From assembly GCF_022664465.1 (NCBI RefSeq), contig NZ_JAKREV010000004.1, positions 310,001-374,000 of the forward strand: a stretch of 64,000 bases of DNA. The letters are read 5' to 3'. The position numbers and the translations under genes were made by a program. The stretch is from Sphingomonas hankookensis. GTDB lineage: Bacteria; Pseudomonadota; Alphaproteobacteria; Sphingomonadales; Sphingomonadaceae. The notes under the pieces were generated by a model, which saw only the letters and a list, made by a program, of their open reading frames with translations, was not told where the DNA came from and ran no database searches. This document shows positions 44,680-53,482 of this stretch, piece after piece (the stretch's first letter is position 1; each line of letters begins with the position of its first letter).

Positions 44680-46352
44680 GGTCGATCGTCGAAATGCTCC
44701 AGCCGATCGGCCGCGCGCTGATGCTGCCGATCGCGGTCCTGCCGGTGGCAGGGCTGCTGCTGCGCCTCGGTCAGCCCGACCTGCTCGACGTAGCGCTGCT
44801 CGCCGCGGCGGGCGATGCGTTGTTCAACAATCTCGGCCTGTTGTTCGCGATCGGTGTCGCCTGCGGAATTGCGCGCGATGGCAACGGCGCGGCGTGTCTC
44901 GCGGGGGTCGTCTGCTACCTCGTCGTCAAGAATGGCGGGCCGGTGTTCCTGACGGTGCCCGCCGACGTCACGGCAGGGTTCAACGAAGCGACCGCCGCCA
45001 CCCTGTCCGCCGCGTGGAAGGTCAAGGCGTTCGCCAAGCTCGACGTGCCGATCGGCATCGTCTCCGGCCTGATCGGCGGCAGCTTCTACAACCGGTTCGC
45101 GACGATCAAGGTGCCGGAATATCTCGCCTTCTTCGGCGGGCGGCGCTTCGTGCCGATCGTCAGCGGGCTGGCGGGCATCGCCATCGCGGTGGTCGTGGGC
45201 CTGAGCTTTTCGGGGATCAGCGCCGCGCTCGACCTGACCAGCCGCGGGCTCGTCGCATCGGGGAGCATCGGGTTGTTCGGATTCGGGTTGCTCAACCGGT
45301 TGCTGCTGGTGACCGGGCTGCACCATATCCTGAACAACGTCGCGTGGTTCGTGCTGGGTGATTTCAACGGTACCACCGGCGACCTGCGGCGCTTCTTTGC
45401 GGGCGATCCGACCGCGGGCGCGTTCATGGCCGGCTATTTCCCGATCATGATGTTCGGCCTGCCCGCCGCCTGCCTTGCCATGTACCGATCGGCGCTGCCC
45501 GAGCGGAAAAAGGCGGTGGGCGGGATGCTGCTCAGCCTCGCGCTCACCAGCTTCCTGACCGGGGTGACCGAGCCGATCGAATTCTCGTTCATGTTCCTGG
45601 CGCCGGTGCTTTACGCGATCCACGCGGTGCTGACCGGGCTGTCGATGGCGGTGATGGATGCGCTGGGCGTGCGGCTGGGCTTCGGCTTTTCGGCCGGGCT
45701 GTTCGACTATGTGCTGAACTATGGCAAGGCGACGAAGCCGCTGATGCTGCTGCCGGTCGGCGCGGTCTATTTCGCGGTCTATTACGGCGTGTTCCGCTTC
45801 TTCATCCTGCGCTTCGACCTCAAGACGCCGGGCCGCGATGCCAGCGCCCCGTCGATGAGTGCCGGCGGTCCGGCGGTGGCGGGCGAGCGCGGGCGAGCGT
45901 TCCTCGCCGCGCTCGGCGGCAGCGCGAACCTCGCCAGCATCGGCGCGTGTACCACCCGGCTGCGGCTGGTCGTCGCCGATCAGGCACTGGTCGACGAAGC
46001 GGCGCTGAAGGCGCTGGGGGCGATGGGCGTGCTGCGCCCGTCGGACCGCGCGGTGCAGGTCATCGTCGGCCCGATCGCCGATCAGGTTGCCGAGGAAATC
46101 CGCGAGGCCGGCGTCGGGGCACCCGCCGCCAGCGTCGCGGCGGTCGCCGAGCCGGTTGCCGCGACATCGGTCGACCTGTCGCCCGATCTGGTCGCGGCGC
46201 TGGGCGGGGCAGCGGCGATCGTGCGCGCCCAGCCGCTGGCTGGTCGCGTCCGTGTCGAACTGCGCGAACCGAGGGCGCTGGACGGCGTGACGCTGCCCGG
46301 CGTGCGCGGCGTTGCCCAGACCGCGCCGACCATCGTCCATCTGCTCGTTTGA
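44676..46352 (+). CDS. nagE: PTS N-acetylglucosamine transporter EIICB, with extra degenerate EIIB-like tail
   Basis: 558 residues. IIC transport domain (1-375, about ten helices; LHHILNNVAWFVLG and GVTEPIEFSFMFLAPVLY are typical of the glucose/GlcNAc class), then EIIB (about 400-470) with phospho-Cys in SIGACTTRLRLVVAD. Where E. coli NagE has its EIIA domain, this protein instead has a second EIIB-like segment (about 505-558, LVAALGGAAAIVRA..RVRVELREP..LPGVRGV) lacking the cysteine. EIIA comes from the upstream fusion protein. Imports GlcNAc and phosphorylates it to GlcNAc-6-P. Confidence 0.92.
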   Translation: MRSIVEMLQPIGRALMLPIAVLPVAGLLLRLGQPDLLDVALLAAAGDALFNNLGLLFAIGVACGIARDGNGAACLAGVVCYLVVKNGGPVFLTVPADVTAGFNEATAATLSAAWKVKAFAKLDVPIGIVSGLIGGSFYNRFATIKVPEYLAFFGGRRFVPIVSGLAGIAIAVVVGLSFSGISAALDLTSRGLVASGSIGLFGFGLLNRLLLVTGLHHILNNVAWFVLGDFNGTTGDLRRFFAGDPTAGAFMAGYFPIMMFGLPAACLAMYRSALPERKKAVGGMLLSLALTSFLTGVTEPIEFSFMFLAPVLYAIHAVLTGLSMAVMDALGVRLGFGFSAGLFDYVLNYGKATKPLMLLPVGAVYFAVYYGVFRFFILRFDLKTPGRDASAPSMSAGGPAVAGERGRAFLAALGGSANLASIGACTTRLRLVVADQALVDEAALKALGAMGVLRPSDRAVQVIVGPIADQVAEEIREAGVGAPAASVAAVAEPVAATSVDLSPDLVAALGGAAAIVRAQPLAGRVRVELREPRALDGVTLPGVRGVAQTAPTIVHLLV

Positions 46353-46531
46353 GAACGTTCACGGTGTGTTGCTCAAATAGCGCACCATTTTTGCAATATG
46401 TTTTGCATGGATGAAAACCGGTTTCAGTCGATATTGACGTTCTCGCTCGCTGACGGAAAACTGTCGCACAGGTGAAATAATCTGCGCGACCCGGACCCCG
46501 GTGCCGACGCGGCACCAACAGGGGGACGAAC
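46353..46531 (+). promoter_or_regulatory. intergenic region before TonB receptor 2
   Basis: 179 bp. It holds an imperfect palindrome CGGTGTGTTGCT-caaat-AGCGCACC (46373 area), the repeated unit TTTTTGCAATATG / TTTTGCATGG (46388-46410), a possible -35 TTGACG at 46434 without a clear -10, and a small hairpin GGTGCC-gacgc-GGCACC (46500-46516) just before the Shine-Dalgarno GGGGGA. The receptor may be read from here or from the nag promoter. Confidence 0.35.
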
Positions 46532-49531
46532 ATGACATCGATCACGAAGCTGCTGGCGACTTCCTGCCTTGCGACGGTCCTTGCCGGCACCGCGCAGGCG
46601 CAGGTCGTACCGGTCGAGGCACTGCCCGATACCAACACGACCACGACGACCAGCAAGGACGACGACGCGGTCGTCGTGACCGGCACGCGTATCGTCCGCC
46701 CGAACAACAAGTCGGCAGCACCGATCGCGACCGTGACCGCGCTGGAAATCCAGGCGCAGGGCGCGACGACGATCGAGGAGGTGCTGAACCGCCTGCCGCA
46801 GGTCGCACCGAACGCCGAGCAGAATTACGCCGAATCGAGCGGTCGCCAGCGGATCAAGCTGCGCAGCCTCGGCTTCGAACGCACGCTGACGCTGGTCGAC
46901 GGCCTGCGCCTCGGCATCCAGAACGGGCTGGACGTCGGCATCATCCCGGCGACGCTGGTCGAACGGATCGACGTGCTGAGCGGCGGTGCGTCGTCGGTCT
47001 ATGGTTCGGACGCGGTGTCGGGCGTCGTGAACTTCATCCTGAAGAAGAATTTCGACGGCGTGGAATTGAACGCCAACTATAATTTCTACAATCACCAGAA
47101 CCGCGAAAATGCGGTGACCGACGCGGCGCGGCGCTCGTTCTTCCAGGCGCCCACGGGCCTGACCAACGACGGCGCGCGCCTCGACGTGACGATGACCGCG
47201 GGCCGTTCGTTCTTCGACAACCGCGTCAATCTGACCGGTTTCTTCAGCTATCGCCAGGCGGACCTGTTGCCGCAGGGGTCGCGGTCGTGGTCGGCGTGCG
47301 AAGTGACTACCCCGACCAGGGATTCGGCACTCACCTGCACGCGCAGCCAGTATACGCAGGTCGGTACGATCATTCCGCGCGCCGGCGCCAATGCCGGGCG
47401 CGTGCTGGTGAACAACCCGAACGGTTCGGGCAACCTGATCCCGTGGGGATCGGTCGCCGGGGCCGCCGCCAACCCGTTCGACGAGTTCGCGGCGCAGCGT
47501 CAGTTCAACCGAATCAACGCCGGCGGTTTCCTGAACATCGACCTGTCGGACGCGGCGGAAATCTATTCGAGCTTCCTCGCCTATCGCGACCGGTCGCAGA
47601 ACCCGACGCCGCTGCGCGTGTATCCTTCGAGCGTCTATGGCGCGACGCCGTATCAGGTGAACTGCAACAACCCGTTCCTGTCGGCATCGCAGGGGCAGAC
47701 GCTGTGCGGCGATGCGGCGGGTACCAACACGTTGGTCCCGTTCGACGTCCTCTACCGCTTCGACGGCCTGCCGCCGGCGTACAACAAGTTCGAAAATCTC
47801 GGCTATCGCGTCACCGGCGGGATTCGCGGCAACGTGCTGAAGGCGTGGCATTACGACATTGCCGGCGTCTATTCGGCCAACCGCGCGACCGACAGCTATC
47901 CGCCGTTCCCCAACGAGACGCGGCTGCGCCAGTCGTTGATCGTCGACAATGTCGGCGGCGTGCCGACGTGCCGTACCGGCGGCAGCGCCTGCGTGCCGTT
48001 CAACCCGTTCCAGCCGTATAACAACCAGGCGGCGTTCGTCGATTCGGTCTATGAAAGCGTCGACGGCGTCCAGATCAGCAAGCCCAGCATGTGGCAGGTG
48101 CTCGGCACCGTTTCGGGCGATCTGGGCGAATATGGCATCAAATCGCCGCTGGCCGAACAGGGCGTCGCGATCGCCGCGGGCGTCGAGTTCCGGGCCGAGC
48201 GCTTCATTTCGACCGCCGATGCGCAGTTCCGCCTGACCAATGGCGGTACCGACGGGCGCTTCACCCAGAATGTCTGGGAAGGCAATGTCGAGGCGCAGGT
48301 GCCGCTGGTCGAGGACCAGAGCTGGACCCAGCTGCTGCAGGTCAATGCCGGGTATCGCCGGTCGAAGTACAACCGCCTCGAAGGGTCGTTCGATACGTGG
48401 AAGGTCGAAGGGCTGTGGGCGCCGGTCGACGACATCACCTTCCGCGGATCGATCAACAAGGCGCAGGCCGCGCCGTCGCTGATCCAGGCGGTGCAGGCGG
48501 GCAACATCAACTATGTCACGGTCGGATCGCGCAACGATCCTTGCGCCACGACGCCCGATCCGCAGAACCCCGGCCGGTTCCTGGCGCCGACCGCCAGCAT
48601 CGCCGCGTGCCGTGCCACCGGCCTGCCCGACAATCTGTACGGCAGCCAGACGCTGAACTGCCCGGATGGCCTGTGCACCATCCGCAACGGCGGGTTCGAC
48701 CTGACGCCGGAAACCGCCTATACCAAGACGTTCGGCGTCATCCTGCGTCCGCGGTTCCTGCCCGGCCTGACGGTGTCGGTCGACCGGTTCCTGATCGATC
48801 TGCGCGATCAGATCAGCTATTTCGGCGCGAACGATTTCGTGAACGGCTGCGTCCAGACGCAGAACCCCTATTTCTGCCGCGGCATCGTGCGCAATCCGGG
48901 GACGTTCACACTGTTCAGCCCGGCGGCGAGCAACCCGACGACCGGCTTCTTCATCCAGGGGACCAGCAACGGGTATCGCAGCGATTCGCATGGCTGGGAT
49001 TTCCAGAGCCAATATGCGCTGAACCTGCAGAATGCCGGTCGGCTCGACCTGAGCTTCAACGGCACGCTGATGACCTCGATCGGTGGGCAGGAAGCGCCGA
49101 CGGTCCCGGCGCGCCAGTGCGTCGGCTATTACGGGCCGTTCTGTGGCGAGGGCTTCCCGAAATGGACCCACGGCATGCGCACGACGTGGTCGTCAGTCGA
49201 AAACATCGTCAGCCTGTCGCTCAACTGGCGCTACCAGGGGCCGATGACGATCACCTACAACGCCGATGCCGATACCGGCATTCCCTATGGCACTGCCGAT
49301 CGTCGTTCGACCTATAACCGCATCCGCGATTACAACTATTTCGACCTCGCGGCGACGTTCAACGTGGCGAAGCGCTACACGCTGCGCCTTGCGGTCAACA
49401 ACCTGTTCGATCGCGATCCGCCGCTGATCCCCAACTCGCGCTCGCTGCTGGGGCTGCTGCGCAACAACACGCTGTTCCGGTACGACCTGCTGGGTCGCCA
49501 GATCGTGGCGGGCGCGACCGTCCGCTTCTGA
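46532..49531 (+). CDS. TonB-dependent outer-membrane receptor 2
   Basis: 999 residues. Signal MTSITKLLATSCLATVLAGTAQA; TonB-box-like DAVVVTGTRIVRP; plug with TTIEEVLNRLPQVAP, FERTLTLVDGLR and VLSGGASSVYGSDAVSGVVNFIL; long barrel with cysteine pairs in extracellular loops; ends LLGRQIVAGATVRF. This is the other common sphingomonad subclass (ASSVYGSDAVSGVVNF) and is distinct from receptor 1. It lies in the nag direction after nagE, so a GlcNAc-containing oligosaccharide or glycopeptide is a plausible substrate (inference). Confidence 0.93.
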   Translation: MTSITKLLATSCLATVLAGTAQAQVVPVEALPDTNTTTTTSKDDDAVVVTGTRIVRPNNKSAAPIATVTALEIQAQGATTIEEVLNRLPQVAPNAEQNYAESSGRQRIKLRSLGFERTLTLVDGLRLGIQNGLDVGIIPATLVERIDVLSGGASSVYGSDAVSGVVNFILKKNFDGVELNANYNFYNHQNRENAVTDAARRSFFQAPTGLTNDGARLDVTMTAGRSFFDNRVNLTGFFSYRQADLLPQGSRSWSACEVTTPTRDSALTCTRSQYTQVGTIIPRAGANAGRVLVNNPNGSGNLIPWGSVAGAAANPFDEFAAQRQFNRINAGGFLNIDLSDAAEIYSSFLAYRDRSQNPTPLRVYPSSVYGATPYQVNCNNPFLSASQGQTLCGDAAGTNTLVPFDVLYRFDGLPPAYNKFENLGYRVTGGIRGNVLKAWHYDIAGVYSANRATDSYPPFPNETRLRQSLIVDNVGGVPTCRTGGSACVPFNPFQPYNNQAAFVDSVYESVDGVQISKPSMWQVLGTVSGDLGEYGIKSPLAEQGVAIAAGVEFRAERFISTADAQFRLTNGGTDGRFTQNVWEGNVEAQVPLVEDQSWTQLLQVNAGYRRSKYNRLEGSFDTWKVEGLWAPVDDITFRGSINKAQAAPSLIQAVQAGNINYVTVGSRNDPCATTPDPQNPGRFLAPTASIAACRATGLPDNLYGSQTLNCPDGLCTIRNGGFDLTPETAYTKTFGVILRPRFLPGLTVSVDRFLIDLRDQISYFGANDFVNGCVQTQNPYFCRGIVRNPGTFTLFSPAASNPTTGFFIQGTSNGYRSDSHGWDFQSQYALNLQNAGRLDLSFNGTLMTSIGGQEAPTVPARQCVGYYGPFCGEGFPKWTHGMRTTWSSVENIVSLSLNWRYQGPMTITYNADADTGIPYGTADRRSTYNRIRDYNYFDLAATFNVAKRYTLRLAVNNLFDRDPPLIPNSRSLLGLLRNNTLFRYDLLGRQIVAGATVRF

Positions 49532-49554
49532 TCGCGGTGGCTGCGTGAACGAAC

Positions 49555-49583
49555 GGCCCGCTCTCCATAACGGAGGGCGGGCC
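49555..49583. terminator. hairpin between TonB receptor 2 and the glycosylasparaginase
   Basis: GGCCCGCTCTCC, loop ATAAC, GGAGGGCGGGCC: a 12-bp stem with one wobble pair, lying 23 bp after the receptor stop and 8 bp before the end of the convergent gene. Few Ts follow, so termination strength is uncertain. Confidence 0.55.
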
Positions 49584-49591
49584 TTGTCGCG

Positions 49592-50587
49592 TCAGGCGCT
49601 GCGCAGGCTGGCGGATTTCAGCACGGTGCTGCGCCCGTCGTCGCCGGTCACCGCATAGGTGAAGCCCGGCAGGATCGCGAAGGCGCCGACCTGTCCGTTG
49701 CGGTCGATCGCGAGGAAGCCGACCTGCACCCCGTCGAGCGCGGACCCGCGCAGCCGGGCGATGTGTTCGACCGCCTCGCGGCAAGCGGCCATCGGCGCCA
49801 TGCCGGCGCGGAGCGACGAGACGACGCGGGCAGTGCCGGCGATGCGGGTTACTTCCTCGCCAAGGCCGGTAGCGGTGGCGGCGCCGACGCCCGCCTCGAC
49901 GAACAGACCGCTGCCGACCTGCGGCGAGTCGCCCACGCGGCCGTGCAGCTTGAACGCCATGCCCGACGTGGTGCAGGCGCCGGCCAGCTCGCCGTTCGGG
50001 GCGCGCGCAATCATGCCGATCGTGTCGTGGTCGAGCGGGCCGCCGAGCGGCGCGCGGGCATTCTCGCTATTGGCGACCGGCGCGTATTTCGACGTCTTGA
50101 GCCATTTGCGCCATTCGGCCTCGGCCTCGGGCGTCAGCAGCTTTTCAGGCCTGAAGCCGGATTCGAGCGCGAACTGGCGCGCGCCGGCACCGACGAGGAA
50201 GGTGTGCGGGGTGCGTTCCATCACTGCGCGCGCGACCGAGATCGGGTGGGCGATATCCTCCATCGCCGCGACCGCGCCGACATGGCCCTTGTCGTCCATG
50301 ATGACCGCGTCGAGCGTCACCCGCCCGTCGCGATCGGGATAGCCGCCCTTGCCGACCGAATGGTTCGACAGGTCGGCTTCGGGCACCTTGGCACCGGCCT
50401 CCAGCGCGTCGATCAGGCTGCCGCCACTGCGGAAGCGGGCGACGGCGGCGTCGTTGGCGGCGGCGCCGAAGTCCCAGGTCGAGGCGACACGCAGCACGGC
50501 GGCGGCACGGGGCTGGGCGGGCAGGGCGGCGGCGGTGGAGGCGGCGGCGAGCCCGGCGATGGCGGTGCGGCGGGTGATGGTCGGCAT
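49592..50587 (-). CDS. N4-(beta-N-acetylglucosaminyl)-L-asparaginase (glycosylasparaginase), Tat-exported
   Basis: 331 residues. Twin-arginine signal TITRRTAIAGLAAASTAAA. Ntn-hydrolase of the asparaginase-2 family: the self-cleavage and catalytic threonine is in LDHDTIGMIA, preceded by a linker, and the binding segment HGRVGDSPQVGSGLFVE follows. The HDTIGM form and GRVGDSP are those of aspartylglucosaminidase rather than isoaspartyl peptidase (which usually has GTVGAV). It cleaves GlcNAc-Asn, the bond joining N-glycans to protein. It stands convergent to the receptor and next to the glycosidase/GlcNAc island, which strengthens the call. Confidence 0.88.
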   Translation of the reverse strand: MPTITRRTAIAGLAAASTAAALPAQPRAAAVLRVASTWDFGAAANDAAVARFRSGGSLIDALEAGAKVPEADLSNHSVGKGGYPDRDGRVTLDAVIMDDKGHVGAVAAMEDIAHPISVARAVMERTPHTFLVGAGARQFALESGFRPEKLLTPEAEAEWRKWLKTSKYAPVANSENARAPLGGPLDHDTIGMIARAPNGELAGACTTSGMAFKLHGRVGDSPQVGSGLFVEAGVGAATATGLGEEVTRIAGTARVVSSLRAGMAPMAACREAVEHIARLRGSALDGVQVGFLAIDRNGQVGAFAILPGFTYAVTGDDGRSTVLKSASLRSA

Positions 50588-50646
50588 GGGGGCCCCTTCG
50601 TCATGGGTGATGCGCGGTTGTGCGCAGTCCCCCGCGACACGGCAAG

Positions 50647-51795
50647 TCATGCCGCGACCTCGCGTAGCACCGCGTCGAGCACCGGGAAGCCGGCGGGGGT
50701 CAGCGCCAGCCGGTCGCCGTCGTGTGTCACCAGCCCCTGCCGCGCCAGCAGCACCACGGTGTCGAGACGGACGACCTGTCCGATAGTCCGCTCGCCCAGC
50801 GTCGCGATGCGTGCGAGATCGACACCTTCGCGCATGCGCAGGCCCATCACCAGCGCTTCGGTCACGCGTTCGTCGGGGGTCAGCGCATCCTCGCGCTCGA
50901 TGCCGTGGCGGTTGCGGTCGACTGCCGCGATCCAGTTTTCGGGCTTCTTGCGGCGGACGGTCGCCATGCCGCCCCGCCGGCCATGCGCGCCGGGACCGAT
51001 GCCGGCATAGTCGCGATAGCGCCAATAGGTCAGGTTGTGGCGGCTCTCCGCGCCCGGCCGGGCATGGTTCGACACCTCGTACAGCGGCAGGCCGGCGGCG
51101 CGGGTACGGTCCTGGGTCAGTTCGAACAGGTCGGCGGCAAGGTCGCTGTCGGGCAGGGTCAGTGCCCCCTTGGCCGCCAGCGTCGCGAAGCGCGTGCCGG
51201 GCTCGATCGTCAGCTGGTAGAGCGAGAGATGCTCGGTGCCGAACGACAGCGCGCGGGCCAGTTCGGCTTCCCAGCTGCCGAGCGACTGGCCGGGGCGGGC
51301 GTAGATCAGGTCGAAGCTGACCCGCGCGAAATGGCGTTGCGCGACGTCGAGCGCCGCCAGCGCTTCGTCGACACCATGCGCGCGTTCGAGGAAGGCGAGG
51401 GCGCCGTCGTCGAGCGCCTGCACGCCCAGCGATACGCGGTTGACCCCGGCGGCGGCGATGTCGGCGAAGCGCGCCGCCTCGACCGAGGACGGGTTCGCCT
51501 CCAGCGTGATTTCGATATTCCCGGTCGGCGGCCAGTAGCCACATGCCGCCTCGATGATCGCGGCGACCGTGGCGGGTGGCATCAGCGACGGGGTGCCGCC
51601 GCCGAAGAAGATCGATGCCAGCCGCCGGTTCGGCAGCGCGGCGGCCTCGTGCGCGAGGTCGGCGAGCAATGCGTCCTTCCATGCCGCCTGATCGACGCTC
51701 TCGCGAACATGGCTGTTGAAGTCGCAATAGGGGCATTTGGACACGCAGAACGGCCAATGGACGTAGAGTGCGAGAGGTGCTTGGTCGGGCTGCAT
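50647..51795 (-). CDS. hemW: heme chaperone HemW-like radical SAM protein
   Basis: 382 residues. Radical SAM cluster CVSKCPYCDFNSH (CxxxCxxC), SIFFGGGTPSLM, and IEITLEANPSSVEAARF; C-terminal HemN-like domain (ITFLGERTIGQ region). The first-cysteine context CxxxCxxC without the extra cysteine of HemN is as in HemW, a heme-binding protein once annotated as coproporphyrinogen oxidase. It usually follows rdgB in this order of bacteria; here rdgB lies 1 kb away, separated by a divergent CAP gene. Confidence 0.9.
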   Translation of the reverse strand: MQPDQAPLALYVHWPFCVSKCPYCDFNSHVRESVDQAAWKDALLADLAHEAAALPNRRLASIFFGGGTPSLMPPATVAAIIEAACGYWPPTGNIEITLEANPSSVEAARFADIAAAGVNRVSLGVQALDDGALAFLERAHGVDEALAALDVAQRHFARVSFDLIYARPGQSLGSWEAELARALSFGTEHLSLYQLTIEPGTRFATLAAKGALTLPDSDLAADLFELTQDRTRAAGLPLYEVSNHARPGAESRHNLTYWRYRDYAGIGPGAHGRRGGMATVRRKKPENWIAAVDRNRHGIEREDALTPDERVTEALVMGLRMREGVDLARIATLGERTIGQVVRLDTVVLLARQGLVTHDGDRLALTPAGFPVLDAVLREVAA

Positions 51796-51815
51796 CGCCG
51801 TCCCATATGGGCGCG

Positions 51816-52379
51816 ATGCGAGCGATACAAATGCTGATGGCCGCGATGGCGCTGGGCGCCTGTGCCGCCCTGCCCGAACATACCCCCGAACGCGTCGTCG
51901 AACCGCGCGCATTCGACGGGACCGCGCCGCGTGGCCCCGCGCTGCTGCGGCAGGCGATGGAGACGGGGCACAAGACGGCGCGAGCGCAGGCGGGACTGCC
52001 ACCGCTCGCCTGGGACCCGGCGCTGGCGCGCGATGCGAAGGCCTATGCCGACACACTCGCCACCACCCGCCGCTTCGAACATTCGCCGCAGCCGCGCGGG
52101 GTGCCGGAGCAGGGCGAGAATCTATGGACCGGCACGCGCGGCGCGTATCGCTATGCCGAGATGATGGGGCACTGGGTCGCCGAGAAGCGCGACTATGTGC
52201 CGGGCATCCTGCCCGCCGTGTCGCGCACCGGCCAGTTCGGCGACGTCGGCCATTATACCCAGATCATGTGGCGCGCGACCCAGCGGTTCGGCTGTGCCGA
52301 GGCCAGCAGCGCGAGGGACGATTATGTCGTGTGCCGCTATGTACCCGCCGGCAATATTCCGGGGCAGCAGGCTTTTTAG
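51816..52379 (+). CDS. CAP/SCP-domain lipoprotein
   Basis: 187 residues. Lipoprotein signal MRAIQMLMAAMALGACAALP (lipobox LGAC). The CAP domain (cysteine-rich secretory / PR-1 fold) is marked by LPPLAWDPALARDAKAYAD, EQGENLWTG, VGHYTQIMWRATQRFGCAEA and YVVCRYVPAGNIPGQ; the paired cysteines and HYTQ histidine are conserved. Periplasmic or surface-anchored; biochemical role in bacteria is unclear. Its ATG lies 20 bp from the divergent hemW start. Confidence 0.92.
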   Translation: MRAIQMLMAAMALGACAALPEHTPERVVEPRAFDGTAPRGPALLRQAMETGHKTARAQAGLPPLAWDPALARDAKAYADTLATTRRFEHSPQPRGVPEQGENLWTGTRGAYRYAEMMGHWVAEKRDYVPGILPAVSRTGQFGDVGHYTQIMWRATQRFGCAEASSARDDYVVCRYVPAGNIPGQQAF

Positions 52380-52405
52380 GGTCGATTTCGATCAGCTTTG
52401 GTCAT

Positions 52406-52485
52406 CCTCACCCTTCCGGCGCTGCGCGCCTCCCTCCCTCTCCCGGTGGGAGAGGGAAAGACGCCGAAGGCGGCGAAGGGTGAGG
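52406..52485. repeat. REP-type palindrome downstream of the CAP gene
   Basis: Outer arms CCTCACCCTTCCGGCG and CGGCGAAGGGTGAGG, inner arms CCCTCTCCC and GGGAGAGGG. A different palindrome class from the CGTCATTCC ones, also common between sphingomonad genes. Confidence 0.75.
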
Positions 52486-52584
52486 GTTAGCCCCGGGCTT
52501 CGTTGGGGCGACGGTTCCCGTTCGGAGAAGGCAATTTCCACAGCGCGGGACACCTCCGCGTGAACCAGTCCTCCCGCGCAGCCC

Positions 52585-52800
52585 TCAGTCGCGCGCGCCC
52601 GCGATCATCTTGGCAGCGATATGGCGAACGGCGTCGTCGTCCTTTTCGGCGCCGTGGGTCGGATCGCCCAGCTTGTCGAGGCTGGCTTCGAGCGAGTCGA
52701 GCAGGCCGGGATGTTGCGCTTCGACATAGCGCATCGTCCAGAACAGCAGGTGTTCGACTGCGATCTCGCGGTGGCGGGTGTCGGTAAGTGCATCGGACAT
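52585..52800 (-). CDS. small acidic protein of unknown function
   Basis: 71 residues (MSDALTDTRHREIAVEHLLF..), predicted mostly helical, with the segments EAQHPGLLDSLEASLDKLGD and DDDAVRHIAAKMIAGARD. No signal or membrane helix. AAGGAA upstream of the ATG supports it. It follows rdgB on the same strand by 52 bp. I do not recognise a named family. Confidence 0.65.
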   Translation of the reverse strand: MSDALTDTRHREIAVEHLLFWTMRYVEAQHPGLLDSLEASLDKLGDPTHGAEKDDDAVRHIAAKMIAGARD

Positions 52801-52852
52801 CGGGAAATTCCTTTCGGAACACCCAATGCCCCGATGCGGGGCGGCGTTCCGT

Positions 52853-53482
52853 TCAGAACACCGCCTTGACCAGTTGCGCGAACGCGTCGGCGCGGTGGCT
52901 GATCGAATGTTTATGGTCGGGATCGATCTCGCCATAGCTCTGATCCATGCCGTTCTGAACGAACATCGGATCATAGCCGAAGCCGTTCTCCCCACGCGGC
53001 GGCCAGACCAGTTGCCCGTCGACGCGCCCTTCGAACCATTCGACATGGCCGTCGGGCCACGCGAGCGCCAGCGCGCAGACGAAGTGTGCCGCGCGGCTGT
53101 GGTCGGGGCCGGTCGCCTGCATGCGCTCCTCGACCAGCTGCATCGCCGCGCCGAAATCCTTGGACGGTCCGGCCCAGCGCGCCGAGAAGATGCCCGGATC
53201 GCCGTTCAGCGCCTCGACGCACAGCCCGCTATCGTCGGCGAGCGCGGGCAGGCCCGACAGGTCGGCGGCCTGCAACGCCTTCAGCTCGGCATTGGCGACG
53301 AAGGTCGTGCCGGTTTCTTCCGGCTCGGGCAGGTCGAGTTCGCCGGCCGAGATCGGCGTGACGCCATACGGCCCGAGCAGCGCCGCTATCTCGCGAATCT
53401 TGCCGGGATTGTGGCTGGCGATGACCAGCTTGCCGGGGGCGAGCTTGCGGATCGCCTGCGGTTCCTTGCCCTCGCCGCTCAT
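52853..53482 (-). CDS. rdgB: XTP/dITP diphosphatase (RdgB/HAM1)
   Basis: 209 residues. N-terminal [13 protein letters not shown], catalytic-site [26 protein letters not shown], and [17 protein letters not shown] plus the ISHRADAF end are the Ham1 hallmarks. It hydrolyses inosine and xanthosine triphosphates to keep them out of nucleic acids. Its ATG overlaps the rph stop (ATGA), the usual rph-rdgB arrangement. Confidence 0.95.
   Translation of the reverse strand: MSGEGKEPQAIRKLAPGKLVIASHNPGKIREIAALLGPYGVTPISAGELDLPEPEETGTTFVANAELKALQAADLSGLPALADDSGLCVEALNGDPGIFSARWAGPSKDFGAAMQLVEERMQATGPDHSRAAHFVCALALAWPDGHVEWFEGRVDGQLVWPPRGENGFGYDPMFVQNGMDQSYGEIDPDHKHSISHRADAFAQLVKAVF

Noticed and set aside
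46424..49171. 915-codon open frame antisense to TonB receptor 2
   Set aside because: Same reason: no recognisable domain, and the receptor frame carries a signal peptide, plug and barrel.
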